Assembly (NCBI GenBank): GCA_903859715.1
Contig: CAIONS010000056.1
Coordinates: forward strand, 124,001-188,000
Reading direction: 5' to 3'
Source of the DNA: an uncultured Opitutia bacterium
GTDB taxonomy: Bacteria; Verrucomicrobiota; Verrucomicrobiia; Opitutales; Opitutaceae
Length of the DNA stretch: 64,000 nt
The notes under the pieces were generated by a model, which saw only the letters and a list, made by a program, of their open reading frames with translations, ran no database searches and was not told where the DNA came from. The position numbers and the translations under genes were made by a program. Of this stretch, positions 44,995 through 53,703 are shown piece by piece; positions within the stretch are counted from its first letter, which is position 1; every line of letters begins with the position of its first letter.

Positions 44995-47379
44995 CTATTT
45001 GGAAAAAATCACGTCGGTCCAGTACGTCCAGCCGAAGGCGTTGTTATTGGAGGGTCCGGGAGTGGTGCGCATGATCAGCCGCCCGCTGCCGGGGGGCAGG
45101 GTCAGCTCGAACGACTGCTCGCCGCGGTCAGCGGAGACTGTGACCGGTTGCAGGAGGCGGTAAAACAGCCGCGAGGTTTTGCCCGCATCATCCATCCACT
45201 CGATGATGAATTCGGAGCCCCGGGTGGCATTGCCATCCTGGTAGGCGCGCGCGATGAAGCCGAAATTGCCCTTGAGGTGGTGAGTGGGGGGAACGACGAG
45301 AAATTCCAAAACACTGGGGGCGTGGACGAACAGGACCTCCTTGCCGGCCTCGGGGGTGATTTCGGCGGGGACGGCGCTGCTGGCGCTGATCGGCACCTGG
45401 TTGAAAACGCGGAACTTGATCTCCGGCGGCTTCTCCACCACCCGCATCGCGCGGGGGAAGGGAGGCAGCCGGTAGAACCGCACCTGCATGTTGGCGGAGA
45501 AATATTTCCGCTCGTCGGGTGGCATCAGGGCCGTGAGCCGGGCGATCCGGGGCCCCGGTTCACCTTCCTGATACTTCACGACGTTATAATTGCTGGTGAT
45601 GTGGGGATAGATGAGGAAACCGGCCTCAGCGCGGCCGCGGACCATGCGGAAGATGGCTTGATTGCCACCACCATCGGTCACGGCGAATTTAAGCTCCGGC
45701 GGCTTGTAGAAAAATGCGCGGACGCGGCCCAGGAAGGATGGTGTGATCTGAAACTCGCACCACACCGGGGTATCGCCCAAATCCGGAGTGATCACCGTCT
45801 CACCAAACCCGACTGTGTCCGTGCGAAGGAGGGTCTTCTGGTCCAGAGCGGGATTGGGCGCCTGGCGCTTCCAGACCAGGAATTCCTGGTCCTCCATCAG
45901 GAACACGTAATGGTGGTAAAGATAGCGGACAGCCAGGGCGTCCTCGATCGCGGGCAGGTGATCGTCGATGGTGTTGCGGTTAATCTTCTGGAGGACGAAT
46001 TCCGGAGCCCGGGCCGAGGCATAGAAATCGGCGTTGAGCTGCTCGAGATGCCGGTTGTAGGCCGCATAACCCTGCAGGGTCGGCCGGGCGCGGAAATTGA
46101 AGCCGTTGAAAAGAGCATAGGCCTGCTCATGGCCGAGGATATCGACCGGTTGGTCCCGGATCAGGGCCTTGATGCCGGTGAGGGAGTAAATTTTCGCCAG
46201 GCGAAGAAACTCAGCGCGGGCAGTCGTGGGAAAATCCGGGACACTGCCCAAGGCGTGGGAGTTTTCCACGAGCCGGCTGTTGAGCGTGCTGGGGGCCCAG
46301 ATGATCGTGGGCGGGGAATTTGCCCAGATCCCCGTCAGGCTGAAGATGGCGCAGGCGGCGAGGAGGAGACCCTTGACCCGGCGGAAGGCAGGTTCGTCCT
46401 GCAGCAGGACCGGGTACGCGCTGACCAAAAAAAGACTGATGAAGAAATGGGCGAGGACATGTCCGTCGGCGCGGACAAAACCATGCTTCCAGTTGAGAAA
46501 CGACGCGGCGGCCGCGATCAGCGTAAGAGCGGTAACGCGGGGCCGGTCCACCGCGCTGGCCAGGCTCACGCCATAATAGGCCGCAAGGGTGAACGCGGCG
46601 CCGAGACCGAGGAAAAGCATGGCGCCTGATTCATCCAGCCCCATGGCCTCGACATAGCCGTCACTCACGCTCAGGGAATTGAGCACATAGGCGGGCAAGT
46701 TGCCGAGGGACTGGCCCAAGGCGATCCAGCCGCCGAAGAAAGCGATGGCAAACGACGTGCCAATCAGGCCGGCGGTGGCGCGGCGGTGGCGCCAGAGTTG
46801 CCAGACGAGCACGCAGCCGATGGCGAAGCCCGCGAGAAGCAGATTCGTAAATTTAACGAGCGACATCACCCCGAGGGCGAAGGCGGTGAGGCCCGTCAGC
46901 CAGCGGTTCGCCAAGAATCGATCCCGGGTTAGCGCCAGGCTGAAGATCAGGATCATGATCATGTGGACGGCGTCCACATAGCTGACCCCAAACACGAAAA
47001 AATAGACGTAATAGACCGCCTTGCGCCAGGCAGTGAAACTCCGGCCGAGACCCCAGATGGCGAGGGCGAAGATAAAGTTCGCGCCGAGCTGCCACGCGAG
47101 TTGCGGACCGTAGAGTCCGCCGGAATTGGTCGGGGCGAGGACATGCCCGAGCGGGCCATACGTGAATACGATATCCTTGCCAAACTGCCAGCCGTGCTCG
47201 ATCGCGTAGCCCAAGGTCATCCGCCAGGACGGATCAAGGTCCACCGTGGGAGAGAGCGGCAGCCGGATCAGGGTGAGCCACAGGCCGACTACGAGCGCGG
47301 CATTGCCGAGAAAGCCGCGGATTTTGGCACCTAACTGGCCGGGGTGGGCTGAAAAATTGGCCGGTTCTGGGGTAGACAT
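44995..47379 (-). CDS. Polytopic membrane protein with C-terminal DRG/WTYW-type beta module
   Basis: 794 residues from the ATG at 47379. The first loop contains PTVDLDPSWRMTLGYAIEHG and FTYGPLGHVLAP; about ten helices follow, with NWKHGFVRADGHV shared with the downstream paralogue. The last 370 residues are soluble, ending in the module with GSEFIIEW, RLLQPVTVSADRGEQS and FGWTYWTDVIF. It lies 20 bases downstream of a giant glycosyltransferase gene and 24 bases upstream of its paralogue, so the three are probably one transcript. Function is inferred as envelope glycan transfer. Confidence 0.82.
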   Translation of the reverse strand: MSTPEPANFSAHPGQLGAKIRGFLGNAALVVGLWLTLIRLPLSPTVDLDPSWRMTLGYAIEHGWQFGKDIVFTYGPLGHVLAPTNSGGLYGPQLAWQLGANFIFALAIWGLGRSFTAWRKAVYYVYFFVFGVSYVDAVHMIMILIFSLALTRDRFLANRWLTGLTAFALGVMSLVKFTNLLLAGFAIGCVLVWQLWRHRRATAGLIGTSFAIAFFGGWIALGQSLGNLPAYVLNSLSVSDGYVEAMGLDESGAMLFLGLGAAFTLAAYYGVSLASAVDRPRVTALTLIAAAASFLNWKHGFVRADGHVLAHFFISLFLVSAYPVLLQDEPAFRRVKGLLLAACAIFSLTGIWANSPPTIIWAPSTLNSRLVENSHALGSVPDFPTTARAEFLRLAKIYSLTGIKALIRDQPVDILGHEQAYALFNGFNFRARPTLQGYAAYNRHLEQLNADFYASARAPEFVLQKINRNTIDDHLPAIEDALAVRYLYHHYVFLMEDQEFLVWKRQAPNPALDQKTLLRTDTVGFGETVITPDLGDTPVWCEFQITPSFLGRVRAFFYKPPELKFAVTDGGGNQAIFRMVRGRAEAGFLIYPHITSNYNVVKYQEGEPGPRIARLTALMPPDERKYFSANMQVRFYRLPPFPRAMRVVEKPPEIKFRVFNQVPISASSAVPAEITPEAGKEVLFVHAPSVLEFLVVPPTHHLKGNFGFIARAYQDGNATRGSEFIIEWMDDAGKTSRLFYRLLQPVTVSADRGEQSFELTLPPGSGRLIMRTTPGPSNNNAFGWTYWTDVIFSK

Positions 47380-47398
47380 AGGACGGAGCGAAGATGGG

Positions 47399-50300
47399 TC
47401 ACCAGCTTGATTCAAAGCGGTCGGGCCGGCCAGAAAGCTTGCGGGGGTCTTTCCGGGCGGTGTCCCGGTCGAAATCCAGCAGGGCTTCGCGGGCCAGGTC
47501 GGCGTGCTTGGGCAGCACCCGGTCAATGTCGTAGGCGCGCACCACCTTGGAGTAGCCCATGGGCGCGGTGGAGGTGCCGTTCCGCTGCTTGTCGAGGCAG
47601 GTCTTCATGATCTTGGCGAACTTCACGGGATTGCCGGGTTCGACCAGGTAGGCCTCGGCCTTGTCGGTGACCATTTCAGGGATGCCATGCACATCGGTAC
47701 TGACAATCGGCGTGCCAAAAGCCATCGCCTCCAGCAGCACCCGGGGAAAGGATTCCTCGTAGCTCGTGCAGACAAACATGTCGGCCAGCGCGAAGAAATC
47801 GTAGGCCTCGCGGGTCTCCGTGATGATGTCGACGTTGGCAATCCCGAGCATCTCCATGTCGCGGATCAGGGAATCCTGGTACTCGCCGGGCCGGCCGCCG
47901 ACGAAGAGGAACCGGTACTTTTCCCCGGCGGCATAATTCCGCATGAATGTGTCGATGGTGCGGATGAAGATATGCTGGCCCTTGCGTTCACAGACGGTGC
48001 CGATGTTGGCGATGATGATCTCGTCGTCCGCGTAGCCATACTTCCGTCGCATCGCGGCCTTGGAGTGTTGCTGCTTGAAGGCCTCGATGCGCGGGAGGTC
48101 GATCCAGGAGGAAACAAAGCGGTAGTTGTCGTAGTCGTTGAATTCCTCGAAATACGAGCGGCTGGCCCGGCACAGGAAGCAGACGCGCGTCGCCTGGCGG
48201 AAGGCGGCGCGGGCGACGTGTTGCATGTGCGGGTGCAGCGCCTTCGAGAAGAACCGCTTGATCGAGGCGCTTTCATGGATGTACAGCATCGACGGCTTGC
48301 CCGCGGCGGCGGCGAGATGCACGCCCCACCAGCAGGCCACGGTATTGCAGAGCACAACGTCGACGGCGGACAGATCGATCTTCCCGCGCATGACCTCGAG
48401 CTGCTCGGCGAACTCCTGGTCGGTGTGGGCACCGTGCAGCGGATGGCGGTCGATAAGGGTGATCTTGATCCCGAGGGCCTCGTAGGCACCGCGCAGCGGG
48501 CCGTCCTCAGCGGCGAGCAGGTCGAGGGTGAAGCCCTCGTGGCGGATCATGAAGGCGGCGTATTCGAGCAGGAACAGCGGCGCACCCTCGTAGTTAAGGT
48601 TATGGGTCACGAGCAACAGATGCAGGCGGCCGGCGCGGGCCGAATGCTCGTAGCGATAGGTGTCCAGCTTCAGCGTGGCGTGCTCGAGGTAGAATTGACG
48701 CGGGAAGTGCGGGTCGGTGAATTGCGCGTACTTCCGGACAAAATTGATGTGCTCGCTCTCGTAATAAGTCGTGCCGCGGGAGGCGCTGCCCCAGTGCCAC
48801 AATTCCGCCTGCGGAGTGTAGACGATGCGATGGCCGGCGGCCTGGAGCCGCAGACAGTAGTCCACGTCGTTGTAGGTGACGCTGAACTCCGTTTCGTTGA
48901 AGCCGCCGAATTCACGATAGAGGGAGGTGCGCGTCATCATGCACGCGCCGGTCACGGCGCTGACATCGCGGGCGAGCTTGTGGAGTGGGAAGAAATCGTC
49001 GGATTCCGCATCGAGGCCGGCCAGGGGCACATCAGCCAGGCCATGGTGCGGGCCGACGGTGATGCCGGCGTGGTTGAGATGGTTGTTGGGGAAGACGAGC
49101 TTGGCGCCGACCACCCCGACCTCGGCGATGGCGAACCAACCGGCCATGGCCTCGATCCAGCCCGGCCGCAGGGCGTCGACGTCGTTGTTGAGATGGAGGA
49201 TGAGCGGCGTGTCGATGTGCGGCAGCGCGGTGTTGACCAGCATCGAGTAGTTGAACGGCTTCATCGGGTCGACCGAGGGGCGGACGACGCGACAGTTGAA
49301 CTCGCGGCGCGTCGGCAGGAGGCGCAGCAGCCGGACGGTTTTTTCGTCGCGGGAAAAATCGTCCACGATGAGCAACTTGACGTGACGCCAGTCCACGGTG
49401 AGCAGCAGTGCTTCCAGGCAGCGCTCGAGGAGATCGCAACGGTCGCGCGTGGGAATGACGATGGTCACCGGATTGGCGGCGAGGAAAGCGCTGTCCCAGT
49501 AAAGCTGGTGATGCAGACTGCCGCGTTTCTGGGCGAAGGCCGGCTGAAAGGCACGGGCCGGCAACCGACGCCGGATGATGGCTGCCTCCAAGGCGTAGCG
49601 GGTATGTTCGACGAGGGCGCTGCCGGTTTCGTGGGCGGTTGCCGGACTGGCGGCGTGGTAGCAGATCGCATCGACATGTCGGACGTGTTCGGGCCGGATG
49701 TGCTCGGAGAGGCGCAGGGCGAGATCGTAGGCCAGCGCCGGAGCATAATCCGGCATGAACTCGCGGGATCGCATATAGAGCCGGCGATGCATTACCAGCA
49801 AATGGCCGGGCTGGCAGCCGGACAGGACGAGTGCGGGATTCCACCCGCATTTAAACTGGGGTTCGGAACGTACGCCCGCGTCGTCCATGACGTCCTCATC
49901 CGTGTAGATGAGCTCCGGTTCGGGCGCGAGCTGGATGGCTTCGGCGACACGCAGCAGCGCATCGGGGGAAAGGCGGCCATCGGCGTCGGGAAAGGCCAGC
50001 CAATCATCGCTCAGGGTATGGGCGGCGGCGTTCAAGGCGGCGGCGTGGTTGGCGTCGGGCGCGATGATCACACGCACGCGGGGGTCCGTGGCAGCGAGCC
50101 GGGTCAGCTCCCGGGCAAATTCCGGGGTCGCGTCCGAGGGTTGGAGCAGGCCGAGGTTCCAGCGGCCGTAGAGTTGGGCGCGAAGGGAAACCAGCAGGCG
50201 GGCGAGCCGGTCGGGACTAGCGGAGCGGGTGTCGACCACGAGCGCAAAACCGGGACCGGAGCCTGCGGTGAGCTGCGCGGCGGAGAGGACAAGAGCCTGG

Positions 50301-51400
50301 CTCAAACGCGGAGCGAGCGAATTGTGCGCGAGCCAGCTCGGGAACGGCAGGAGCTTTTGCCAACCGAACCAGGGCAATGGCTCCGGCGACTCGTGACGGT
50401 AGAGCTGGAGGACAGCGAGGCCGGTGCGCCAGAAGGAGAGTCCACCCGTCCGGACTTTCAAATGACGGCAGGCGCGCAGGACCGCGTGAATGAGATCGTG
50501 GTAGTTGGCGAACGAGTAGGGCGGGAGCGGCTGCTCCTTCTCGAGGGAAGTCCACGGATAAAGCCGCTTGGTGAAGGCGAGGACTTTTTCGCCATTCTCG
50601 AGCACGGCGAAAATCTTGAGGCAGACCGGTTCGGCCAGACGGGCGGGCAGGTCGACATTGCCGCGAAAGAGCGGGGTCCGGGCGCGAGGGTTGTCGGGAA
50701 ACAACGCGGCGACGTCGTCGCGCTCCAGCCCATGGATGAGATTGTTCTGGGTCCGGTTGTCAGTGGTCGCGATCAGCTGCCGGATCGGCTGCTCGGCATG
50801 GAAAATCCAACCGCCGATGTGCAGTTTGTCGTACTGCGTGTGTCCAACGACGTGCGGACCCTCGAACACGCCGTAGAGCGGGGGTACAGGCAGGGTTTCG
50901 AGCGGGATCACGGAACGTTCGCGAACGAGCTTGGCCGCATGGGCATCGCGGGTGGCCCGGGCGGTGAGCGAGGTCACCTTCAGCAACTCGAGCAGCATCG
51001 GCTTGATCAGGGCCGGATTGAGCGTCGGGTGGATCTTCCGGCAAGGGCCGGGACCTTTGCACGTGATGGGCACGCGCCAGAATTCCGCCCAGTCGTTGTT
51101 TTCATTGAGGATTTCCAGCCGGATGAGTTTGGCCCCGGGCCAGGGATCGAGTCGGAAGGAGAACCCGGCATGGACGCCCTGCGTCCAGTGCGCATAGGTG
51201 GCCTCGATATCGCGCCGCGGCAGGCCGAACAGGCCCATGATGGGCACCTCGTCGATGAAGGCCCGTACATCCGTATAGCGGAGGCCGTTTTTCGAGACGA
51301 ACCAGCCCGTGATCCAGAATTGCTCGGGCTTGAGGGTCCAATCCGTCGGCTGCTCAACGCTGAAGAGGTAGGATTCGTTCTCGTTGATATGGGCTTTCAT
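47399..51400 (-). CDS. Giant multidomain glycosyltransferase: beta - beta - GT2 (degenerate) - GT2 - GT4
   Basis: About 1,333 residues from the ATG at 51400, chosen because the paralogue at 55804-59769 starts at the matching place; ATG 51454 and GTG 51463 are alternatives. Residues about 10-110 are a beta module (FWITGWFVSKNGLRYTDVRA) and about 190-290 a second (HIGGWIFHAEQPIRQLIAT). The first GT2 domain (about 375-590) has lost typical residues: QPSDAT stands where the paralogue has ADDAS, and FPDADG where it has FLDHDD. The second GT2 (about 640-900) is intact (TIVIPTRDRCDLL, LIVDDFSRDE, LHLNNDVDAL, YNDVDYCLRLQ). The GT4 unit (about 925-1333) has VTHNLNYEGAPLFLLEYA and the EX7E site ESFPRVLLE. 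It probably assembles part of a long glycan in the cytoplasm. Confidence 0.88.
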   Translation of the reverse strand: MKAHINENESYLFSVEQPTDWTLKPEQFWITGWFVSKNGLRYTDVRAFIDEVPIMGLFGLPRRDIEATYAHWTQGVHAGFSFRLDPWPGAKLIRLEILNENNDWAEFWRVPITCKGPGPCRKIHPTLNPALIKPMLLELLKVTSLTARATRDAHAAKLVRERSVIPLETLPVPPLYGVFEGPHVVGHTQYDKLHIGGWIFHAEQPIRQLIATTDNRTQNNLIHGLERDDVAALFPDNPRARTPLFRGNVDLPARLAEPVCLKIFAVLENGEKVLAFTKRLYPWTSLEKEQPLPPYSFANYHDLIHAVLRACRHLKVRTGGLSFWRTGLAVLQLYRHESPEPLPWFGWQKLLPFPSWLAHNSLAPRLSQALVLSAAQLTAGSGPGFALVVDTRSASPDRLARLLVSLRAQLYGRWNLGLLQPSDATPEFARELTRLAATDPRVRVIIAPDANHAAALNAAAHTLSDDWLAFPDADGRLSPDALLRVAEAIQLAPEPELIYTDEDVMDDAGVRSEPQFKCGWNPALVLSGCQPGHLLVMHRRLYMRSREFMPDYAPALAYDLALRLSEHIRPEHVRHVDAICYHAASPATAHETGSALVEHTRYALEAAIIRRRLPARAFQPAFAQKRGSLHHQLYWDSAFLAANPVTIVIPTRDRCDLLERCLEALLLTVDWRHVKLLIVDDFSRDEKTVRLLRLLPTRREFNCRVVRPSVDPMKPFNYSMLVNTALPHIDTPLILHLNNDVDALRPGWIEAMAGWFAIAEVGVVGAKLVFPNNHLNHAGITVGPHHGLADVPLAGLDAESDDFFPLHKLARDVSAVTGACMMTRTSLYREFGGFNETEFSVTYNDVDYCLRLQAAGHRIVYTPQAELWHWGSASRGTTYYESEHINFVRKYAQFTDPHFPRQFYLEHATLKLDTYRYEHSARAGRLHLLLVTHNLNYEGAPLFLLEYAAFMIRHEGFTLDLLAAEDGPLRGAYEALGIKITLIDRHPLHGAHTDQEFAEQLEVMRGKIDLSAVDVVLCNTVACWWGVHLAAAAGKPSMLYIHESASIKRFFSKALHPHMQHVARAAFRQATRVCFLCRASRSYFEEFNDYDNYRFVSSWIDLPRIEAFKQQHSKAAMRRKYGYADDEIIIANIGTVCERKGQHIFIRTIDTFMRNYAAGEKYRFLFVGGRPGEYQDSLIRDMEMLGIANVDIITETREAYDFFALADMFVCTSYEESFPRVLLEAMAFGTPIVSTDVHGIPEMVTDKAEAYLVEPGNPVKFAKIMKTCLDKQRNGTSTAPMGYSKVVRAYDIDRVLPKHADLAREALLDFDRDTARKDPRKLSGRPDRFESSW

Positions 51401-51502
51401 CCGCTGGAAGAACCATGAAAGCCGTCCCGTCACCGCCGGCAAAGGAATTTTCATCCAAACCACTGGGGCTCTCCGATTGGGACGGCGGCCCGATGGAACG
51501 GA

Positions 51503-53629
51503 TCACTTGATGTCGATCCGTCCCCAATAGGCCCAATCGAAGGCGTTGTCATCCTTATGCCCGGCGCCGGCCTGGAAGATCAGCTCGGCGCCTTCCGGCA
51601 GGACAAAATTCAGGTTGAAGGCATGGACGCCGCGATCGGCCGGGACGTTCTGGGGATCAAGGAAGGATTCAAACAACTGCCGGTCGGCATGCAACGGCCG
51701 GCGCACGAGCACGGCGAAGCTTACGCCGTCCGAGTTGGGCGGTTCCTTGCGATGATAGGCGCCTTCCATCATGCCATATTGGGCATGGAGGCGGTGTTGC
51801 CCGGGCGGAATCCGGAAGACCAGTTCGGACGGGGCGTGGGCGTTGAACCTGTTTACGCCGTCAACCAGCGTTGAAAACGTGATACCCCAGAGGTTCCGGT
51901 TGAACACGGGAACCGGGGTCATGGCGGCGAAGGGGGATTTGTCGGCTAGGTTGGCGACTGCAACTTCCTTTAATCCCAAGCGGCTGGCGGTAAGCGACTC
52001 CGGAGGAAAAAGTTTGAGTTGATGGTAGGCGCCCGCGGCGTTGTCCCGCAAGTAGGTCGCGACATGATCGTAGAGCTCCTCGTTAAAATAGAAGACAAAA
52101 TCGTCGCTGTAGGTGAACGCGGGACCTCGCAGAATACCCAGCGTGCGTTCAGCCCGGTCAAGGATCGAGTGATAGGCCAGGGACCGCCGGCTAATGATAA
52201 GCGCTCCGACGCGCTGGCCTTTCAGTGCGGCAAATGCCTTGGTGAGATAAGCTTCATCTCCCTCGCGGGCGGTGGTAATCATCAGGGCGCGCCGACCGGC
52301 ATAGTACGGGATAATGGAAGACCAATCGTCGCCCACGACGATGATCACGTCCTCCGGGTCGGTAAGCAGGCGGACCAACTGGGTGTGTTCGCCGCCGGCC
52401 ACGGTGAGTTGCTGCAGGGGCAGGAAATCCCGCTGGTAATCCCGCAACTGAATGAACCCCACAACGACCGCCAGCAGCCATGGGATCCAATTCATCCACC
52501 AAAAACGCGGCGCGTATTCAAAAAATGCCCCTATGGCTACGCCAGTCGCCAGGATGAGCAGGACGCCATTGGCGTAGAAGTAGTATTGATGTAAATAATA
52601 AAGGTTCGAGAACAGCAGTTGGCTCGCGAAGAACAGGCCGAGCAACCCCGCTATGGCGCCGCGCCAGCGACCGCCGAAGACGAGCCACGCGACGATGGTA
52701 CCCGCCGTAAAAAAAGAAGGCTGCAGCGCATCGCGCCAATGACTGGTGACGGTATGCCAAAAATCCGCAGAGAGGCGCTGAGTCCAGGTGCCGAAGATGA
52801 ATTGATCAGCCGAGCGCGAATTGAGAAAATCGGCGCTGGGGTTGAGCGCTTTCACCTGGTCGCTGAATTTGACCCAGCAGGCCCCGGCCAGCAATGGTGT
52901 CAGGGCGCAGCCCAGAATGCCGTGACCTGCCGTGCTCCAGAAAGGACGCCAGGACTGACCAAGCCGCGGCCGTGACTGCCACAGGCACATGCCACCCCAG
53001 AGTGCCGCGGGCAAGAGGTAGACCATGAAGGTGGTGACCTTGATGGTGGCGGCGGCGATACCGAGCAGATTGGTGGCAACGAGCCAGCCAGTATGCCGGG
53101 TCGTCATGGTCTCGATGAACGCAGCCAGAAACCAAAGTGCAAACATCAGCGCCATCGATTCGATCAGGAAGGCGCGAGTGTAGAGGATGTAGAGCGGGCA
53201 GGCCAGCACCAGTCCAAGCGCTAGCAGTCGGCGGGCCGGCGGCAGTCCGAGGCGCCCTAATAGCAGATAAAGCGCGGCCAACATGAGGTAAAAGCAGCCG
53301 AGAGTAACGGCGCGCCCCGCCTGCACCAGTGGCACGCCGGTCGTGTCACTGAGCCCCACGGCTGTCCATTGGTAGAGTGGAAACTCCATGGGGATGGACC
53401 ACGGTTTTCCGAGTACGGGCGTGGGATAGGCCATGGAAAAATCATGGTCTCGTTGGATGAATTGGGCTGAGATGGCAGTTTGCGCCTGTCGGAACTCCTG
53501 GCCGGCCAGTCGCTCCAATTTCCATCCGACGGTGACACAATACAGATGAATCAGGAACAGGGTGGTGAACCATCCCATGCTCACGAGCCATTGCAGGCGT
53601 GAAGTTGCAGGAACGGAAGATGCCATCAT
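51503..53629 (-). CDS. Polytopic membrane protein (FRQAQTA family) with C-terminal DRG/DWAYW beta module
   Basis: 708 residues from the ATG at 53629 (a second ATG follows directly and a TTG is 12 bases earlier). The first loop after helix 1 has GQEFRQAQTAISAQFI, TPVLGKPWSIPMEFPLYQW, a pattern shared with the genes at 53704 and 59869. About eleven helices follow, then a soluble region of about 300 residues that ends with the module: DGVSFAVLV, FLDPQNVPADRG and DNAFDWAYWGRIDI. The EFRQ loop sits where GT-C enzymes have their catalytic acid. It is 62 bases downstream of its paralogue. Expected location: inner membrane with module in the periplasm. Confidence 0.82.
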   Translation of the reverse strand: MMASSVPATSRLQWLVSMGWFTTLFLIHLYCVTVGWKLERLAGQEFRQAQTAISAQFIQRDHDFSMAYPTPVLGKPWSIPMEFPLYQWTAVGLSDTTGVPLVQAGRAVTLGCFYLMLAALYLLLGRLGLPPARRLLALGLVLACPLYILYTRAFLIESMALMFALWFLAAFIETMTTRHTGWLVATNLLGIAAATIKVTTFMVYLLPAALWGGMCLWQSRPRLGQSWRPFWSTAGHGILGCALTPLLAGACWVKFSDQVKALNPSADFLNSRSADQFIFGTWTQRLSADFWHTVTSHWRDALQPSFFTAGTIVAWLVFGGRWRGAIAGLLGLFFASQLLFSNLYYLHQYYFYANGVLLILATGVAIGAFFEYAPRFWWMNWIPWLLAVVVGFIQLRDYQRDFLPLQQLTVAGGEHTQLVRLLTDPEDVIIVVGDDWSSIIPYYAGRRALMITTAREGDEAYLTKAFAALKGQRVGALIISRRSLAYHSILDRAERTLGILRGPAFTYSDDFVFYFNEELYDHVATYLRDNAAGAYHQLKLFPPESLTASRLGLKEVAVANLADKSPFAAMTPVPVFNRNLWGITFSTLVDGVNRFNAHAPSELVFRIPPGQHRLHAQYGMMEGAYHRKEPPNSDGVSFAVLVRRPLHADRQLFESFLDPQNVPADRGVHAFNLNFVLPEGAELIFQAGAGHKDDNAFDWAYWGRIDIK

Positions 53630-53703
53630 CGAGGGGAGCAAGACACCCGCAGATTCATACTCAAGTCATCCTGCGTGCCATGGAATTTTTTCGCTGTGCC
53701 GGA

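Noticed and set aside
47504-51418. A + strand open frame of about 1,300 codons lying opposite the giant glycosyltransferase gene
   Set aside because: It mirrors the - strand gene in the usual GC-rich antisense frame, its translation is a monotone of Gly, Glu, Val, Arg and Asp without domains, and the - strand protein has intact GT2 and GT4 motifs.
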